DNA of 64,000 nucleotides from Planosporangium flavigriseum (lineage in GTDB: Bacteria; Actinomycetota; Actinomycetes; Mycobacteriales; Micromonosporaceae): NCBI RefSeq assembly GCF_011947225.1, contig NZ_JAATVW010000002.1, positions 62,001 through 126,000 on the forward strand, written 5' to 3'. Each line of letters starts with the position of its first letter. Position 1 is the first letter of the stretch. The notes below the pieces were generated by a model. That model saw only the letters and a list, made by a program, of their open reading frames with translations. It made no database searches and was not told the DNA's origin. A program made the translations under genes and the position numbers. Below are positions 36,768-47,029 of the stretch, in pieces.

Positions 36768-36813
36768 GACCGTCAATCCCTCCCTAGCGTCACAGTAGGC
36801 GGGATTGACGGTC
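36768..36813. terminator. 13-bp hairpin downstream of the small membrane-protein genes
   Basis: Arms 36768-36780 and 36801-36813 pair perfectly over 13 bp around a 20-nt loop. The hairpin lies about 60 bp behind the stop of the 115-residue membrane protein and upstream of the BMP operon, so it probably ends the former transcript. Its minus-strand sequence also contains the TTGACG of the possible BMP promoter. Confidence 0.6.
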
Positions 36814-36874
36814 ACCGACCGCAAGAAATTCGGCCGAGCCATCTAAGGTCGGCACTTTTTCCGGGGCGCCGCAA

Positions 36875-37222
36875 TCAGTGCCAGAACGTCGCGACCGCCG
36901 CGTTCGTCAGCGTCAGGACGACGATGCCCAGGAAGTGGCCCTTGTTGACCTCCGGCCGCTTGCGGGAGAAGAACACCATCACGAAGATCAGTACGGCGAC
37001 GACGCCCTTGACGGCCAACTTGGCCGGGTCGGGCTCCTTGTCCCCGCCGCCGCGCAGCGGGGCCGCCAACGCCAGGCCGGTGACGACCTGGATCACGGAG
37101 CCCCACAGCATCGGCGCGTTGATGCGAATCCGCCCCGAGAAGTACTGCGCGAGCGCCCCACCGAGCAGCACCGCGAACCCGATCAGGTGCGCGTACCGCA
37201 GCACCAGCCGGAGAGCCTCCAT
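36875..37222 (-). CDS. Small four-helix membrane protein
   Basis: 115 aa; ATG 37222 has aaggag 6 nt upstream. Four hydrophobic segments are visible (YAHLIGFAVLLGGALAQYF, MLWGSVIQVVTGLALAAPL, KGVVAVLIFVMVFFS, FLGIVVLTLTNAAVATFW). Basic and His residues are few; function unknown. It starts 10 nt behind the SCO4848-like gene, so the two form an operon. Confidence 0.8.
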   Translation of the reverse strand: MEALRLVLRYAHLIGFAVLLGGALAQYFSGRIRINAPMLWGSVIQVVTGLALAAPLRGGGDKEPDPAKLAVKGVVAVLIFVMVFFSRKRPEVNKGHFLGIVVLTLTNAAVATFWH

Positions 37223-37232
37223 ACCCGCTCCT

Positions 37233-37463
37233 TCACCGGTTACGGGCGGCGCGCCAGCCGCGCAGCCCGAGCAGACCGACCGCTGCCCCGACCACCAGGG
37301 ACACCACGATGAGCACCGCGTGCACCCACAGGAAAGAGGTCGGCGTGCTGCCGTGCCACGAGCGCGGATCGGCCCAGATCGCGACGGCGAAACGGGGCCA
37401 GATCAGCCAGCTCCACACGGCCACCAGAACCAGGAAGACCGACCACCGCCGCGACAGCACCAC
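37233..37463 (-). CDS. SCO4848-family small membrane protein
   Basis: 76 aa. LSRRWSVFLVLVAVWSWLIW, then PRSWHGSTPTSFLWVHAVLI and GLLGLRGWR match the SCO4848 family of two-helix actinobacterial membrane proteins, of unknown function. Two adjacent GTG codons (37463, 37460) are both possible starts; the open frame continues to 37610 with non-matching sequence. No clear ribosome binding site. Confidence 0.75.
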   Translation of the reverse strand: MVLSRRWSVFLVLVAVWSWLIWPRFAVAIWADPRSWHGSTPTSFLWVHAVLIVVSLVVGAAVGLLGLRGWRAARNR

Positions 37464-37614
37464 GGCTGCCGAGTATGCCGTACCGCCAGGGCCAGGCCGC
37501 CGGCGGCCCAGGCACCGGCAACCATCATCCGTACTGCCGCTGCGACCACACCCGCGGTGCGGATGCGCATCGATGATCTCCTTGCTCTGAGGGGTGGTCG
37601 TGGCGGGCACATTA

Positions 37615-37668
37615 GCAAGATATTTCGATACATGAAAGGGCTTGCAGATATCTTTCGCAAGGGCTTGC
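37615..37668. promoter_or_regulatory. Probable LacI/MalR operator cluster
   Basis: Four half-sites alternate in orientation just before the LacI-type gene: gcaag 37615-37619, cttgc 37641-37645, gcaag 37657-37661, cttgc 37664-37668. The last two form the palindrome gcaagggcttgc, and the second begins cttgcag, the heptamer I associate with Streptomyces MalR/Reg1 sites. The region is AT-richer than its surroundings. Confidence 0.6.
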
Positions 37669-37689
37669 GGGCTGGGTTAAAGTGCCGCC

Positions 37690-38766
37690 ATGACCTCCAG
37701 CGCAACCGGTAGCCAGGCGGCCACAGCCCACCCCGCCCGACCCGCACCGTCCACTTCAGGCCGGGCCCGGTTGGCCGACATCGCCCAGCAGGCCGGCGTC
37801 AGCGAGGCAACGGTCTCGCGCGTCCTGAACGACAAGCCGGGCGTCAGCGCCGATACCCGACAGTCCGTGCTGACCGCCCTGGACGTGCTCGGATACCAGC
37901 GGCCGGAGCGGCTCCGCAAACGCAGCGCCGGCCTGGTCGGCCTCGTCGTGCCGGAGCTGGACAACCCGATCTTCCCTGCCTTCGCCCAGCTCATCGAGTC
38001 GTCGCTGGCGCAGTCCGGGTACACCCCGGTCCTGTGCACGCAGACCCCGGGCGGCGTGACCGAGGACGAGTACGTGGAGATGCTGCTGGACCGGCAGGTG
38101 TCCGGAATCGTCTTCGTCTCCGGCCTCAACGCCGACACGACGTGCGACCCCGACCGGTACCGAAAGCTGATCTCCCGGCCGCTGCCCGTCGCGTTCATCA
38201 ACGGGTACGTCGAGGGCGTCGACGCACCGTTCATCTCCTGCGACGACCACGCCGCCGGCAGGATCGCCGTCCGGCACCTCGCCTCCCTGGGCCACCGGCG
38301 CATCGGGCTGATCACGGGGCCGGGGCGCTTCCTGCCGGTGCAGCGCAAGCTCGCCGGTTACCGGGAGGCCATGCAAGAACTGTTCGGCGAGGTCGACGAG
38401 GAGCTCATCGAGCTGACCCTGTTCGGCGTCGAAGGTGGCGACGCCGCCGCCGTACGCCTGATCGAGCGGGGCGTCACCGCGATCGCCTGTGGCTCGGACC
38501 TGATGGCGCTCGGCGCGATCCGGGCCGCCCGCGCCCGCGGGCTCGACGTGCCGGGCGACCTCTCCGTGGTCGGCTACGACGATTCGCCGCTGATGGCGTT
38601 CACCGAGCCGCCCCTGACGACCCTGCGTCAACCCGTACGCGAGATGTCCGTCGCCGTGGTCCGCGCCCTCGTCGACGAGATCTCCGGCGACCCTGCCCCG
38701 AACTCCGAATACGTCTTCCGCCCCGAACTCGTCGTTCGCGGCTCGACAGGACCGGTGAAAACGTGA
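37690..38766 (+). CDS. LacI-family transcriptional regulator, MalR/Reg1-like
   Basis: 358 aa from ATG 37690. After a ~25-residue disordered leader comes the LacI helix-turn-helix LADIAQQAGVSEATVSRVLN with the hinge VLTALDVLGYQRPERLR, then the sugar-binding core (VGLVVPELDNPIFPAFAQLI, VLCTQTPGGVTEDEYVEMLL, CGSDLMALGAIRAARARGL, SVVGYDDSPLMAFTEPPLTT). It resembles maltose/starch regulators of Streptomyces. The usual partner genes (maltose transporter, amylase or glucosidase) are absent; only a 12-codon relic follows. Probably autoregulated through the cttgc sites upstream. Confidence 0.9.
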   Translation: MTSSATGSQAATAHPARPAPSTSGRARLADIAQQAGVSEATVSRVLNDKPGVSADTRQSVLTALDVLGYQRPERLRKRSAGLVGLVVPELDNPIFPAFAQLIESSLAQSGYTPVLCTQTPGGVTEDEYVEMLLDRQVSGIVFVSGLNADTTCDPDRYRKLISRPLPVAFINGYVEGVDAPFISCDDHAAGRIAVRHLASLGHRRIGLITGPGRFLPVQRKLAGYREAMQELFGEVDEELIELTLFGVEGGDAAAVRLIERGVTAIACGSDLMALGAIRAARARGLDVPGDLSVVGYDDSPLMAFTEPPLTTLRQPVREMSVAVVRALVDEISGDPAPNSEYVFRPELVVRGSTGPVKT

Positions 38767-38801
38767 CCCCTTGGTGGGAGACCGCGGCCTGGATCGCCTG
38801 A
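38763..38801 (+). pseudogene. 12-codon relic of a GH13-type glucosidase gene
   Basis: A GTG overlaps the LacI-gene stop in the classical GTGA arrangement and reads VTPWWETAAWIA before TGA 38799-38801. GH13 alpha-glucosidases, common partners of MalR-type genes, start with a similar Trp-Trp segment (xxWWxxAVxYQVYPRSF). The tight coupling followed by immediate termination suggests that the rest of the gene was lost by deletion. This is inference from a short stretch. Confidence 0.4.
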
Positions 38802-38812
38802 GGCGCCGCCGG

Positions 38813-39217
38813 TCAGCCGGTCAGCCGGGCGGCGATGTGGGCGAATCCCGCTCGGATCTGCTCCGGGCTAGGCGGCTCGGTCGGCCCGGCGACCACGGTC
38901 TCCTCGTGGCCGTTCATCAGGTAGTCGTCATCGGCGAAGTCCGGCTCGCTGTCGACCTCGACGGCGAGCCGGGCCGCGGCGATGTCGCCGCGGATCTGGT
39001 CGACCGTCACGTGCGGCTGCAGCGGCTCGACGACCGCCATCAGCTCCTCGTCGGCGACGACCGACTCGGCGAGAGCCATCGCATGCGCGCGCTCGTACGG
39101 CCCGCAGACCACCGGCTCCCACTCCTCGTCGTCGTTCAGCGGCCCGAACGTGATGATCCACGGCAGCTCGAGGGCCGGCGAGTCTGGCAGAAGTTCCAAC
39201 GTCACGAGTGCACCCAC
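38813..39217 (-). CDS. Hypothetical acidic protein
   Basis: 134 aa from GTG 39217 (an alternative GTG lies four codons on). Soluble and acidic; LELPWIITFGPLNDDEEWEP, VVCGPYERAHAMALAESVV and DEELMAVVEPLQPHVTVDQI are its most structured parts. No family recognised. It sits between the glucosidase relic and the BrkB-like gene and shares no operon with either. Confidence 0.65.
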   Translation of the reverse strand: MGALVTLELLPDSPALELPWIITFGPLNDDEEWEPVVCGPYERAHAMALAESVVADEELMAVVEPLQPHVTVDQIRGDIAAARLAVEVDSEPDFADDDYLMNGHEETVVAGPTEPPSPEQIRAGFAHIAARLTG

Positions 39218-39311
39218 GTACTAGATCATGACTCGGATGACCCTGCTTTCACACCAAGTTGTCGCTAAACCAGCAGAACGGCTGACACAGCCCGAGCGAC
39301 GTCACGCGGCT

Positions 39312-40298
39312 TCAGGTGTTCGTCCACCGAATCGGGGGCTCGCCGGCAAGCGGCTCCAGGGCATGCTCCGCCTGCTCGGATTCCGGACCCGCCGGCTCCG
39401 ACTCCGGCCCCGACTCCGGCCCCGCCGCTAGGTCACGGACGGTTCCGTGCGTACTCGTGGCGGCCAGCGCCGCGGCCAGCAGCACCAGCTGGCTGAACAG
39501 GTACATGAACACAAGCAGCCCGATGGCGCCGGCGAACACCTGGTAGGCCGGGTTGTGCTGGGTACGGCCGATGTACCACCGGCCCAGCGTCTTCAGTACC
39601 AGCATGCCGATCGTGAACAGCAGGGCCGACGGGACGAGGCGGCGCAGCGGCATGGTCAGCCGGGGAACGAGGGCCAGCAGCGCCGCGCCGAGGATGAAGT
39701 CGACCCCACCGGCGAACAGCGCGGCTGACTGGTTGAGCAGTACCCGCAGCGCGGACTGGCGCGGCTGCCCGACCAGATTCAGCACCAGGTCCTGTACCCC
39801 GCCGGCGATCGACACCGACACGATGAGCAGGACGCCGAGCGCGACCAGGACGGCGACATCGATCAGCCACCGGACCAGCCAGGGCCCCGGATGCTGGTCC
39901 AGACCCCAGATCGCCCGCTGGGTCGAGCGCAGCGTCTCCACCCAGCCGATGCCGACGAGCGCGAGGCCCACGGCGGCCAACCGGCCCAGGCTCTGCGCCG
40001 TACCGATCAGATCTTCGATCCTGACCCTCGGCAGGTTGGCCTCGAGGTAGGTCCGCACGGCCCCCACGACCAGCGGGTTGTCGCGCAGCACGTGCCCGAG
40101 GATCCCGAACAGCAGCATGGCCAGCGCGAACACCGCGAAGAAGCCGTAGTAGGCGTCGGCCGCGGCGAGGCGGTGGCCGTTGACCGTGTCGAAGCGCGCG
40201 TACGCCCTGATCAGGTGGTCGAACTTGGGCGACCGGCGGCGCGCCGCGGCGATCCGGTTCGTCGCGCCATTGACCAGGCGCTCGACGGACCGCCGCAC
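39312..40298 (-). CDS. YihY/BrkB-family inner membrane protein
   Basis: 328 aa from GTG 40298. Six hydrophobic segments and the family motifs AADAYYGFFAVFALAMLLFG, IGWVETLRSTQRAIWGLDQ and YQVFAGAIGLLVFMYLFSQL are present. The C-terminal cytoplasmic tail has short GPESGPESE-type repeats. The family was once called ribonuclease BN; its function is not settled. It lies 28 bp behind the 2'-5' RNA ligase-like gene. Confidence 0.85.
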   Translation of the reverse strand: MRRSVERLVNGATNRIAAARRRSPKFDHLIRAYARFDTVNGHRLAAADAYYGFFAVFALAMLLFGILGHVLRDNPLVVGAVRTYLEANLPRVRIEDLIGTAQSLGRLAAVGLALVGIGWVETLRSTQRAIWGLDQHPGPWLVRWLIDVAVLVALGVLLIVSVSIAGGVQDLVLNLVGQPRQSALRVLLNQSAALFAGGVDFILGAALLALVPRLTMPLRRLVPSALLFTIGMLVLKTLGRWYIGRTQHNPAYQVFAGAIGLLVFMYLFSQLVLLAAALAATSTHGTVRDLAAGPESGPESEPAGPESEQAEHALEPLAGEPPIRWTNT

Positions 40299-40326
40299 GT
40301 CAGCCTCCCCCGTTTACCGCCGGTAC

Positions 40327-40872
40327 CTAACGTCCATTGTCGGCGGGATCGTCTGCCGAACCCAGAACGTAGTCCCGGTGCTGGCGCCAGCGCCCACCGG
40401 AGCCGTGTTCGAAGAGCGTAAATCCCTTGACCGGGAACCGCGCCTCGAACCCCGCCAGATTCCGGAAGACGGCGTCCAGCTGCGCCGAGGGAACGTCCTG
40501 GGCCACCGTCACATGCGGGTGGTACGGGAACTTGTTCGCCCGATCGATCACGTCGATGTCCTGGATGGCCGCGTTGAGCTGTTCGCACTCGCTGATCCCG
40601 GCCGCCACCGCCACGAACACCACCTCGGTGATCGGCCGGAACGTGCCCGTGCCGCGCAGGTGCAGGGTGAACGGCGGCCGCGCGGCGGCGATCTCGGCAA
40701 GGCGCCGCTCGATCACGGCGAGGTCCGCGGCCTCGATCTCGGTGGGCCCCAGCAAGGTGACGTGCGCCGGCACGTACGCCGCCTGCGGGTCACCCGCCTC
40801 AGCCCGGGCCTTCGTCAGCTCGCCGCCCCACGGCTCCGGGATGTCGATGGCGATGCCAATCGTGGTACGCAC
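40327..40872 (-). CDS. 2'-5' RNA ligase-family (2H phosphoesterase) protein
   Basis: 181 aa with both catalytic HxT/S motifs of 2H phosphoesterases: AHVTLLGPT near residue 37 and HPHVTVAQ near residue 118. Members cleave or join 2'-5' or cyclic phosphates in RNA or nucleotides; substrate unknown here. It starts 6 nt behind trpS, so it is in a trpS operon with the BrkB-like gene. Confidence 0.85.
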   Translation of the reverse strand: MRTTIGIAIDIPEPWGGELTKARAEAGDPQAAYVPAHVTLLGPTEIEAADLAVIERRLAEIAAARPPFTLHLRGTGTFRPITEVVFVAVAAGISECEQLNAAIQDIDVIDRANKFPYHPHVTVAQDVPSAQLDAVFRNLAGFEARFPVKGFTLFEHGSGGRWRQHRDYVLGSADDPADNGR

Positions 40873-40878
40873 GTCGGC

Positions 40879-42941
<2,063 letters not shown>

Positions 42942-43021
42942 CCCGGAATTGTAGGCGGGACGGCCTGGCCCGCCCGTACGCTGCGTTAGATGTCCCTTGG
43001 TCAAGGGTTCGGGGGTTCCTG

Positions 43022-44011
43022 GTGAAACTGCTCGTCACGGGCGGAGCGGGGTATATCGGCAGCGTTGTCACTGCGATGCTGCTGGACGCAGGGCACTCCG
43101 TGGTCGTGCTGGATGATCTTTCTACCGGCCACGAGGTGGCCATACCCCCCGGCGCGCAGTTCGTGCGCGGTCGGGTGCACGACGTCATCGGCGACGTGCT
43201 TACCCCGGACTTCGACGCCGTGCTGCACTTCGCGGCGTTCATCGCGGCCGGCGAGAGCGTGCAGAAGCCCGCGAAGTACTGGGACAACAACCTGGTCGGC
43301 TCGCTGCGCCTGCTCGACGCAGTGCGCTCGGCCGGCGTCCGCCGGCTCGTCTTCTCGTCCACCGCCAACGTGTACGGCGACCCGGACTCCGTCCCGATCC
43401 CGGAGACCGCGGCCACCCGCCCGCCCAACCCGTACGCGGCCTCCAAGCTGGCCGTCGACCACGCCCTGGCCGGCGAGGCGACCGCCCACGGCCTGGCGGC
43501 GGTGAGCCTGCGCTACTTCAACGTCGCCGGTGCCCACGTACGCGCCGACGGCAGCCTGATGGGCGAGCGCCACGATCCGGAGACCCACCTGATCCCGATC
43601 GCCCTGCAGGTCGCGGCCGGCAAGCGGGACAAGCTGGAGCTGTACGGCGACGACTACCCGACCGCGGACGGCACCTGCGTCCGCGACTACATCCACGTCT
43701 CCGACCTGGCCACCGCGCACCTGCTGGCCTTGTCGACGATGCAGCCGGGCAGCCACCGGATCTTCAACCTCGGCAACGGCAACGGCTTTTCGAACCGCCA
43801 GGTCGTGGAGGTCGTCCGGGAGGTGACCGGACAGCCGGTGCCGACGGAGGTGGGGCCGCGCCGCGAGGGCGACCCGGCGGTGCTGGTCGCCTCCTCGGAG
43901 AAGGCCATGCGGGAGCTGGGGTGGCAGCCGGCCAAGCCGGCGCTGCCGCAGATGGTCGCCGACGCCTGGGACTTCTTCGCCGGAGCCACGGTGAGGCACA
44001 AGACACGATGA
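43022..44011 (+). CDS. galE: UDP-glucose 4-epimerase
   Basis: 329 aa from GTG 43022. Rossmann motif TGGAGYIGS at residue 6, the catalytic Ser/Tyr/Lys set in VFSSTANVYGD and NPYAASKLAVD, and SLRYFNVAGAH with DYPTADGTCVRDYIHVSDLA further on are diagnostic. It interconverts UDP-glucose and UDP-galactose. Its stop overlaps the start of the glycerophosphodiesterase gene (ATGA). Confidence 0.93.
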   Translation: MKLLVTGGAGYIGSVVTAMLLDAGHSVVVLDDLSTGHEVAIPPGAQFVRGRVHDVIGDVLTPDFDAVLHFAAFIAAGESVQKPAKYWDNNLVGSLRLLDAVRSAGVRRLVFSSTANVYGDPDSVPIPETAATRPPNPYAASKLAVDHALAGEATAHGLAAVSLRYFNVAGAHVRADGSLMGERHDPETHLIPIALQVAAGKRDKLELYGDDYPTADGTCVRDYIHVSDLATAHLLALSTMQPGSHRIFNLGNGNGFSNRQVVEVVREVTGQPVPTEVGPRREGDPAVLVASSEKAMRELGWQPAKPALPQMVADAWDFFAGATVRHKTR

Positions 44012-44802
44012 GGCATGCCGGGCTCGCCGCTCGCGCGGCCGCGGCACTGCTGGCGCTCGGCGGTGTGCTCACGCTGGTGTCCGGGTCCGCCGTGGCGCGC
44101 AGCGCGGCGACCGGCCGCGCGCCGCTCGTGCTCGCGCACCGCGGCGGTGTCGAGAACGCCCACCAGAACACGATGGCCTCGTTCGACGACGCCATCGCGA
44201 TCGGCGTCGACTACATCGAGACCGATGTGCGCCACAGCGCCGACGGGGTCGCGTTCCTCATCCACGACCCGGTGCTGCCAGGGGGCTGCACCCCGCACAC
44301 CGGCACGCCCGTACGGTCACTGACCGCCGCCCAGCTCGCGGGGGTGCGCTGCGGCGGGCAGCCCGTCCCCCGCCTGTCCGACCTGGTGTCCCGGCTCCAG
44401 CGGCCGGACGCCGCCCGGATCTCGGTGTTCCCCGAGATCAAGGACGTCGACGCGCTCGGCGTCCGGAACACGCTGGCGCCGCTCGGCTGGTCGCGGGTGA
44501 TCGTGCAAAGCTCCGACTACGACGCGCTGCGCCAGCTCGAACAGTCGAGCCCCGACGTACGGACATGCCCGCTGATCTGGGCTGCGGGCGGACTCGAACC
44601 GGCCCTCGCCGTCACCCACGACTGCGTCGCGCCGGAGTTCCACCTCGTCGACGCGGCCTTTGTCGCCCGGGCGCACGCCGCCGGCGCGGTGGTGTACCCG
44701 TTCACCGTCGACGACCGTGCCGCGATGCGCAGGCTGGCCGCGCTCGGCGTCGACGGCATCATCACCAACCGGCCCCGGGCCGCCTTCTGGACGGTCCGCT
44801 GA
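44008..44802 (+). CDS. Secreted glycerophosphodiester phosphodiesterase
   Basis: 264 aa with a signal peptide (LAARAAAALLALGGVLTLVS, cleavage near AVARS). The GDPD barrel starts with HRGGVENAHQNTMASF, followed by the metal ligands in YIETDVRHSADG and the catalytic His in LIHDPVLPG; the end is GVDGIITNRP. It releases glycerol 3-phosphate from glycerophosphodiesters outside the cell. Translationally coupled to galE. Confidence 0.9.
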   Translation: MRHAGLAARAAAALLALGGVLTLVSGSAVARSAATGRAPLVLAHRGGVENAHQNTMASFDDAIAIGVDYIETDVRHSADGVAFLIHDPVLPGGCTPHTGTPVRSLTAAQLAGVRCGGQPVPRLSDLVSRLQRPDAARISVFPEIKDVDALGVRNTLAPLGWSRVIVQSSDYDALRQLEQSSPDVRTCPLIWAAGGLEPALAVTHDCVAPEFHLVDAAFVARAHAAGAVVYPFTVDDRAAMRRLAALGVDGIITNRPRAAFWTVR

Positions 44803-44808
44803 GTACGG

Positions 44809-46095
44809 CTACTCCGCCTCGATGATCATCCCGGCGCCGACCGTACGGTTGGTCGTCTCGTCGATGATGATGAACCCGCCGGTGGTGCGGTTGCGCCGGT
44901 ACTCGTCGGCGAGCAGCGGCACGGTGGTACGCAGCTTCACCCGGCCGATCTCGTTGAGCGCGAGCCCGTTGGCGCACTCGTCGCGGTGCAGCGTATTGAC
45001 GTCCAGCCGGTACTGGATGCCGCGCACGATCGCTCGGGCCGAGCGGGTGGTGTGCTTGATGGCGTACTTGCCGCCGACGGTGAGCGGGCGGGACTCGTCC
45101 ATCCAGCAGACCATCGCCTCGACGTCCTGCGCCACCGCCGGCCGGTTGTTGGGCCGGCAGATCAGGTCGCCGCGGGCGATGTCGATCTCGTCGGCCAGCC
45201 GGATCGTCACCGACATGGGCGGGAACGCCTCGGCGACCGGGCCGTCGGCGGTCTCGATCGAGGCGATCGTGCTGGTGAAGCCGCTGGGCAGCACCATCAC
45301 CTCGTCGCCGGGCTTGAGCACGCCGCTGGCGACCTGGCCGGCGTAGCCGCGGTAGTCCGACACCACGGTCGACTGCGGGCGGATGACGTACTGCACCGGG
45401 AACCGCACGTCGACCAGGTTGCGGTCACTGCCGATGTGCACGTGCTCCAGGTGGTGCAGCAGCGACGGACCCTCGTACCAGGGCATGTTCTCCGAGCGGG
45501 TGACGATGTTGTCGCCCTTGAGCGCCGAGATCGGCACCACGGTCAGGTCCGGCACGTCGAGCTTGGCCGCGAACGCCGTGAACTCGTCGGCGATGGACTC
45601 GAAGACCTCCTGCGAGTAGTCCACGAGGTCCATCTTGTTCACGCACAGGACAAGGTGCGGCACGCGCAGCAGCGAGCACAGGAAGGCGTGCCTGCGCGAC
45701 TGCTCCAGCAGCCCCTTGCGGGCGTCGACCAGGATCAGCGCCAGGTCGGCGGTGCTCGCGCCGGTCACCATGTTCCGGGTGTACTGGATGTGCCCGGGGG
45801 TGTCCGCGATGATGAACTTGCGCCGCGGGGTGGCGAAGTACCGGTACGCCACGTCGATCGTGATGCCCTGCTCGCGCTCGGCCCGCAGCCCGTCGGTGAG
45901 CAGCGCCAGGTTGGTGTACTCGTCACCGCGCGAGCGGGAGGTCGCCTCGACGGCCTCCAGCTGATCTTCGAAGATCGCCTTGGAGTCGTAGAGCAGCCGC
46001 CCGATCAGGGTCGACTTGCCGTCGTCGACGCTGCCGGCGGTGGCGAAGCGCAGGAGGTCCATGGCCCGCGACGGGGCCTCCGGAGAGATGGTCAT
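44809..46095 (-). CDS. cysN: Sulfate adenylyltransferase subunit 1 (GTPase)
   Basis: 428 aa. EF-Tu-like GTPase motifs: GSVDDGKSTLIGRL, the G2 region QGITIDVAYRYF, G3 DTPGHIQYTRNMVTGAS and G4 NKMDLVDYS. With CysD it makes adenosine 5'-phosphosulfate from sulfate and ATP, driven by GTP. No APS kinase (CysC) domain is fused at the C terminus. The ATG directly follows the cysD stop (TAAATG). Confidence 0.95.
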   Translation of the reverse strand: MTISPEAPSRAMDLLRFATAGSVDDGKSTLIGRLLYDSKAIFEDQLEAVEATSRSRGDEYTNLALLTDGLRAEREQGITIDVAYRYFATPRRKFIIADTPGHIQYTRNMVTGASTADLALILVDARKGLLEQSRRHAFLCSLLRVPHLVLCVNKMDLVDYSQEVFESIADEFTAFAAKLDVPDLTVVPISALKGDNIVTRSENMPWYEGPSLLHHLEHVHIGSDRNLVDVRFPVQYVIRPQSTVVSDYRGYAGQVASGVLKPGDEVMVLPSGFTSTIASIETADGPVAEAFPPMSVTIRLADEIDIARGDLICRPNNRPAVAQDVEAMVCWMDESRPLTVGGKYAIKHTTRSARAIVRGIQYRLDVNTLHRDECANGLALNEIGRVKLRTTVPLLADEYRRNRTTGGFIIIDETTNRTVGAGMIIEAE

Positions 46096-47001
46096 TTAGA
46101 AGTACCCCTCACGCTTGCGGTCTTCCATGGCCGCCTCGCTGACCTTGTCGTCGCCACGGGTGGCGCCGCGCTCGGTGATCCGGGTCGAGGCGACCTCGTC
46201 GATCACCTTCGCGATCGTGTCGGCGTCCGACTTGACCGCTGCGGTGCAGGACGCGTCGCCGACGGTGCGGTAGCGCACCCGCTCGACGAACGGCTCCTCC
46301 CCTGGGCGCAGCGGCAGGAACTCGTTGATCGCGTACAGCATGCCGCCGCGGTCGACGACCTCCCGGTCGTGCGCGAAGTAGATCTCCGGCAGCCCGATCC
46401 GCTCCCGCGCGATGTAGTGCCAGATGTCCAGCTCGGTCCAGTTCGACAGCGGGAACACCCGGATCGACTCACCCGGGTGGACCCGCGCGTTGTACAGCGA
46501 CCACAGCTCGGGCCGCTGATTGCGCGGGTCCCACTGGCCGAACTCGTCGCGGAAGCTGAACACCCGCTCCTTGGCGCGGGCCTTCTCCTCGTCGCGGCGC
46601 GCGCCGCCGAACAGGGCGTCGAACTTGTACTTCTCCACCGCGTCGAGCAGCACCGGGGTCTGGATCCGGTTACGCATCCCGTCGGCGGGCTCGCGCACCA
46701 GCCCGGACGTGAGGGCCTCCGGCACGCTCGCGACGATCAACTGGACGCCCAGCTCATCGACGCGGGCGTCGCGGAACGCGAGCACCTCCGGGAAGTTGTG
46801 CCCGGTGTCGACGTGCATGACCGGAAAAGGAATGCGCGCCGGCGCGAACGCCTTCTCGGCCAGCCGCAGCATGACGATGGAGTCCTTGCCGCCGGAGAAC
46901 AGCAGGACCGGACGCTCGAACTCGGCGACCACCTCGCGCATGATGAAGATGCTCTCGGCCTCGAGAGCATCCAGGTGCGAGACCCGGTAGGCAGCCGTCA
47001 T
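46096..47001 (-). CDS. cysD: Sulfate adenylyltransferase subunit 2
   Basis: 301 aa from ATG 47001; the open frame extends to 47244 but overlaps cysQ. PP-loop SGGKDSIVMLRLAEKAF, then MHVDTGHNFPEVLAFRD, RRDEEKARAKERVFSFRDE and the C-terminal TERGATRGDDK, DRKREGYF are typical. It forms the catalytic half of ATP sulfurylase with CysN. Second gene of cysQ-cysD-cysN, 28 nt behind cysQ. Confidence 0.95.
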   Translation of the reverse strand: MTAAYRVSHLDALEAESIFIMREVVAEFERPVLLFSGGKDSIVMLRLAEKAFAPARIPFPVMHVDTGHNFPEVLAFRDARVDELGVQLIVASVPEALTSGLVREPADGMRNRIQTPVLLDAVEKYKFDALFGGARRDEEKARAKERVFSFRDEFGQWDPRNQRPELWSLYNARVHPGESIRVFPLSNWTELDIWHYIARERIGLPEIYFAHDREVVDRGGMLYAINEFLPLRPGEEPFVERVRYRTVGDASCTAAVKSDADTIAKVIDEVASTRITERGATRGDDKVSEAAMEDRKREGYF

Positions 47002-47029
47002 CGCATCGCAACCCTTCATTGGGTACGCC

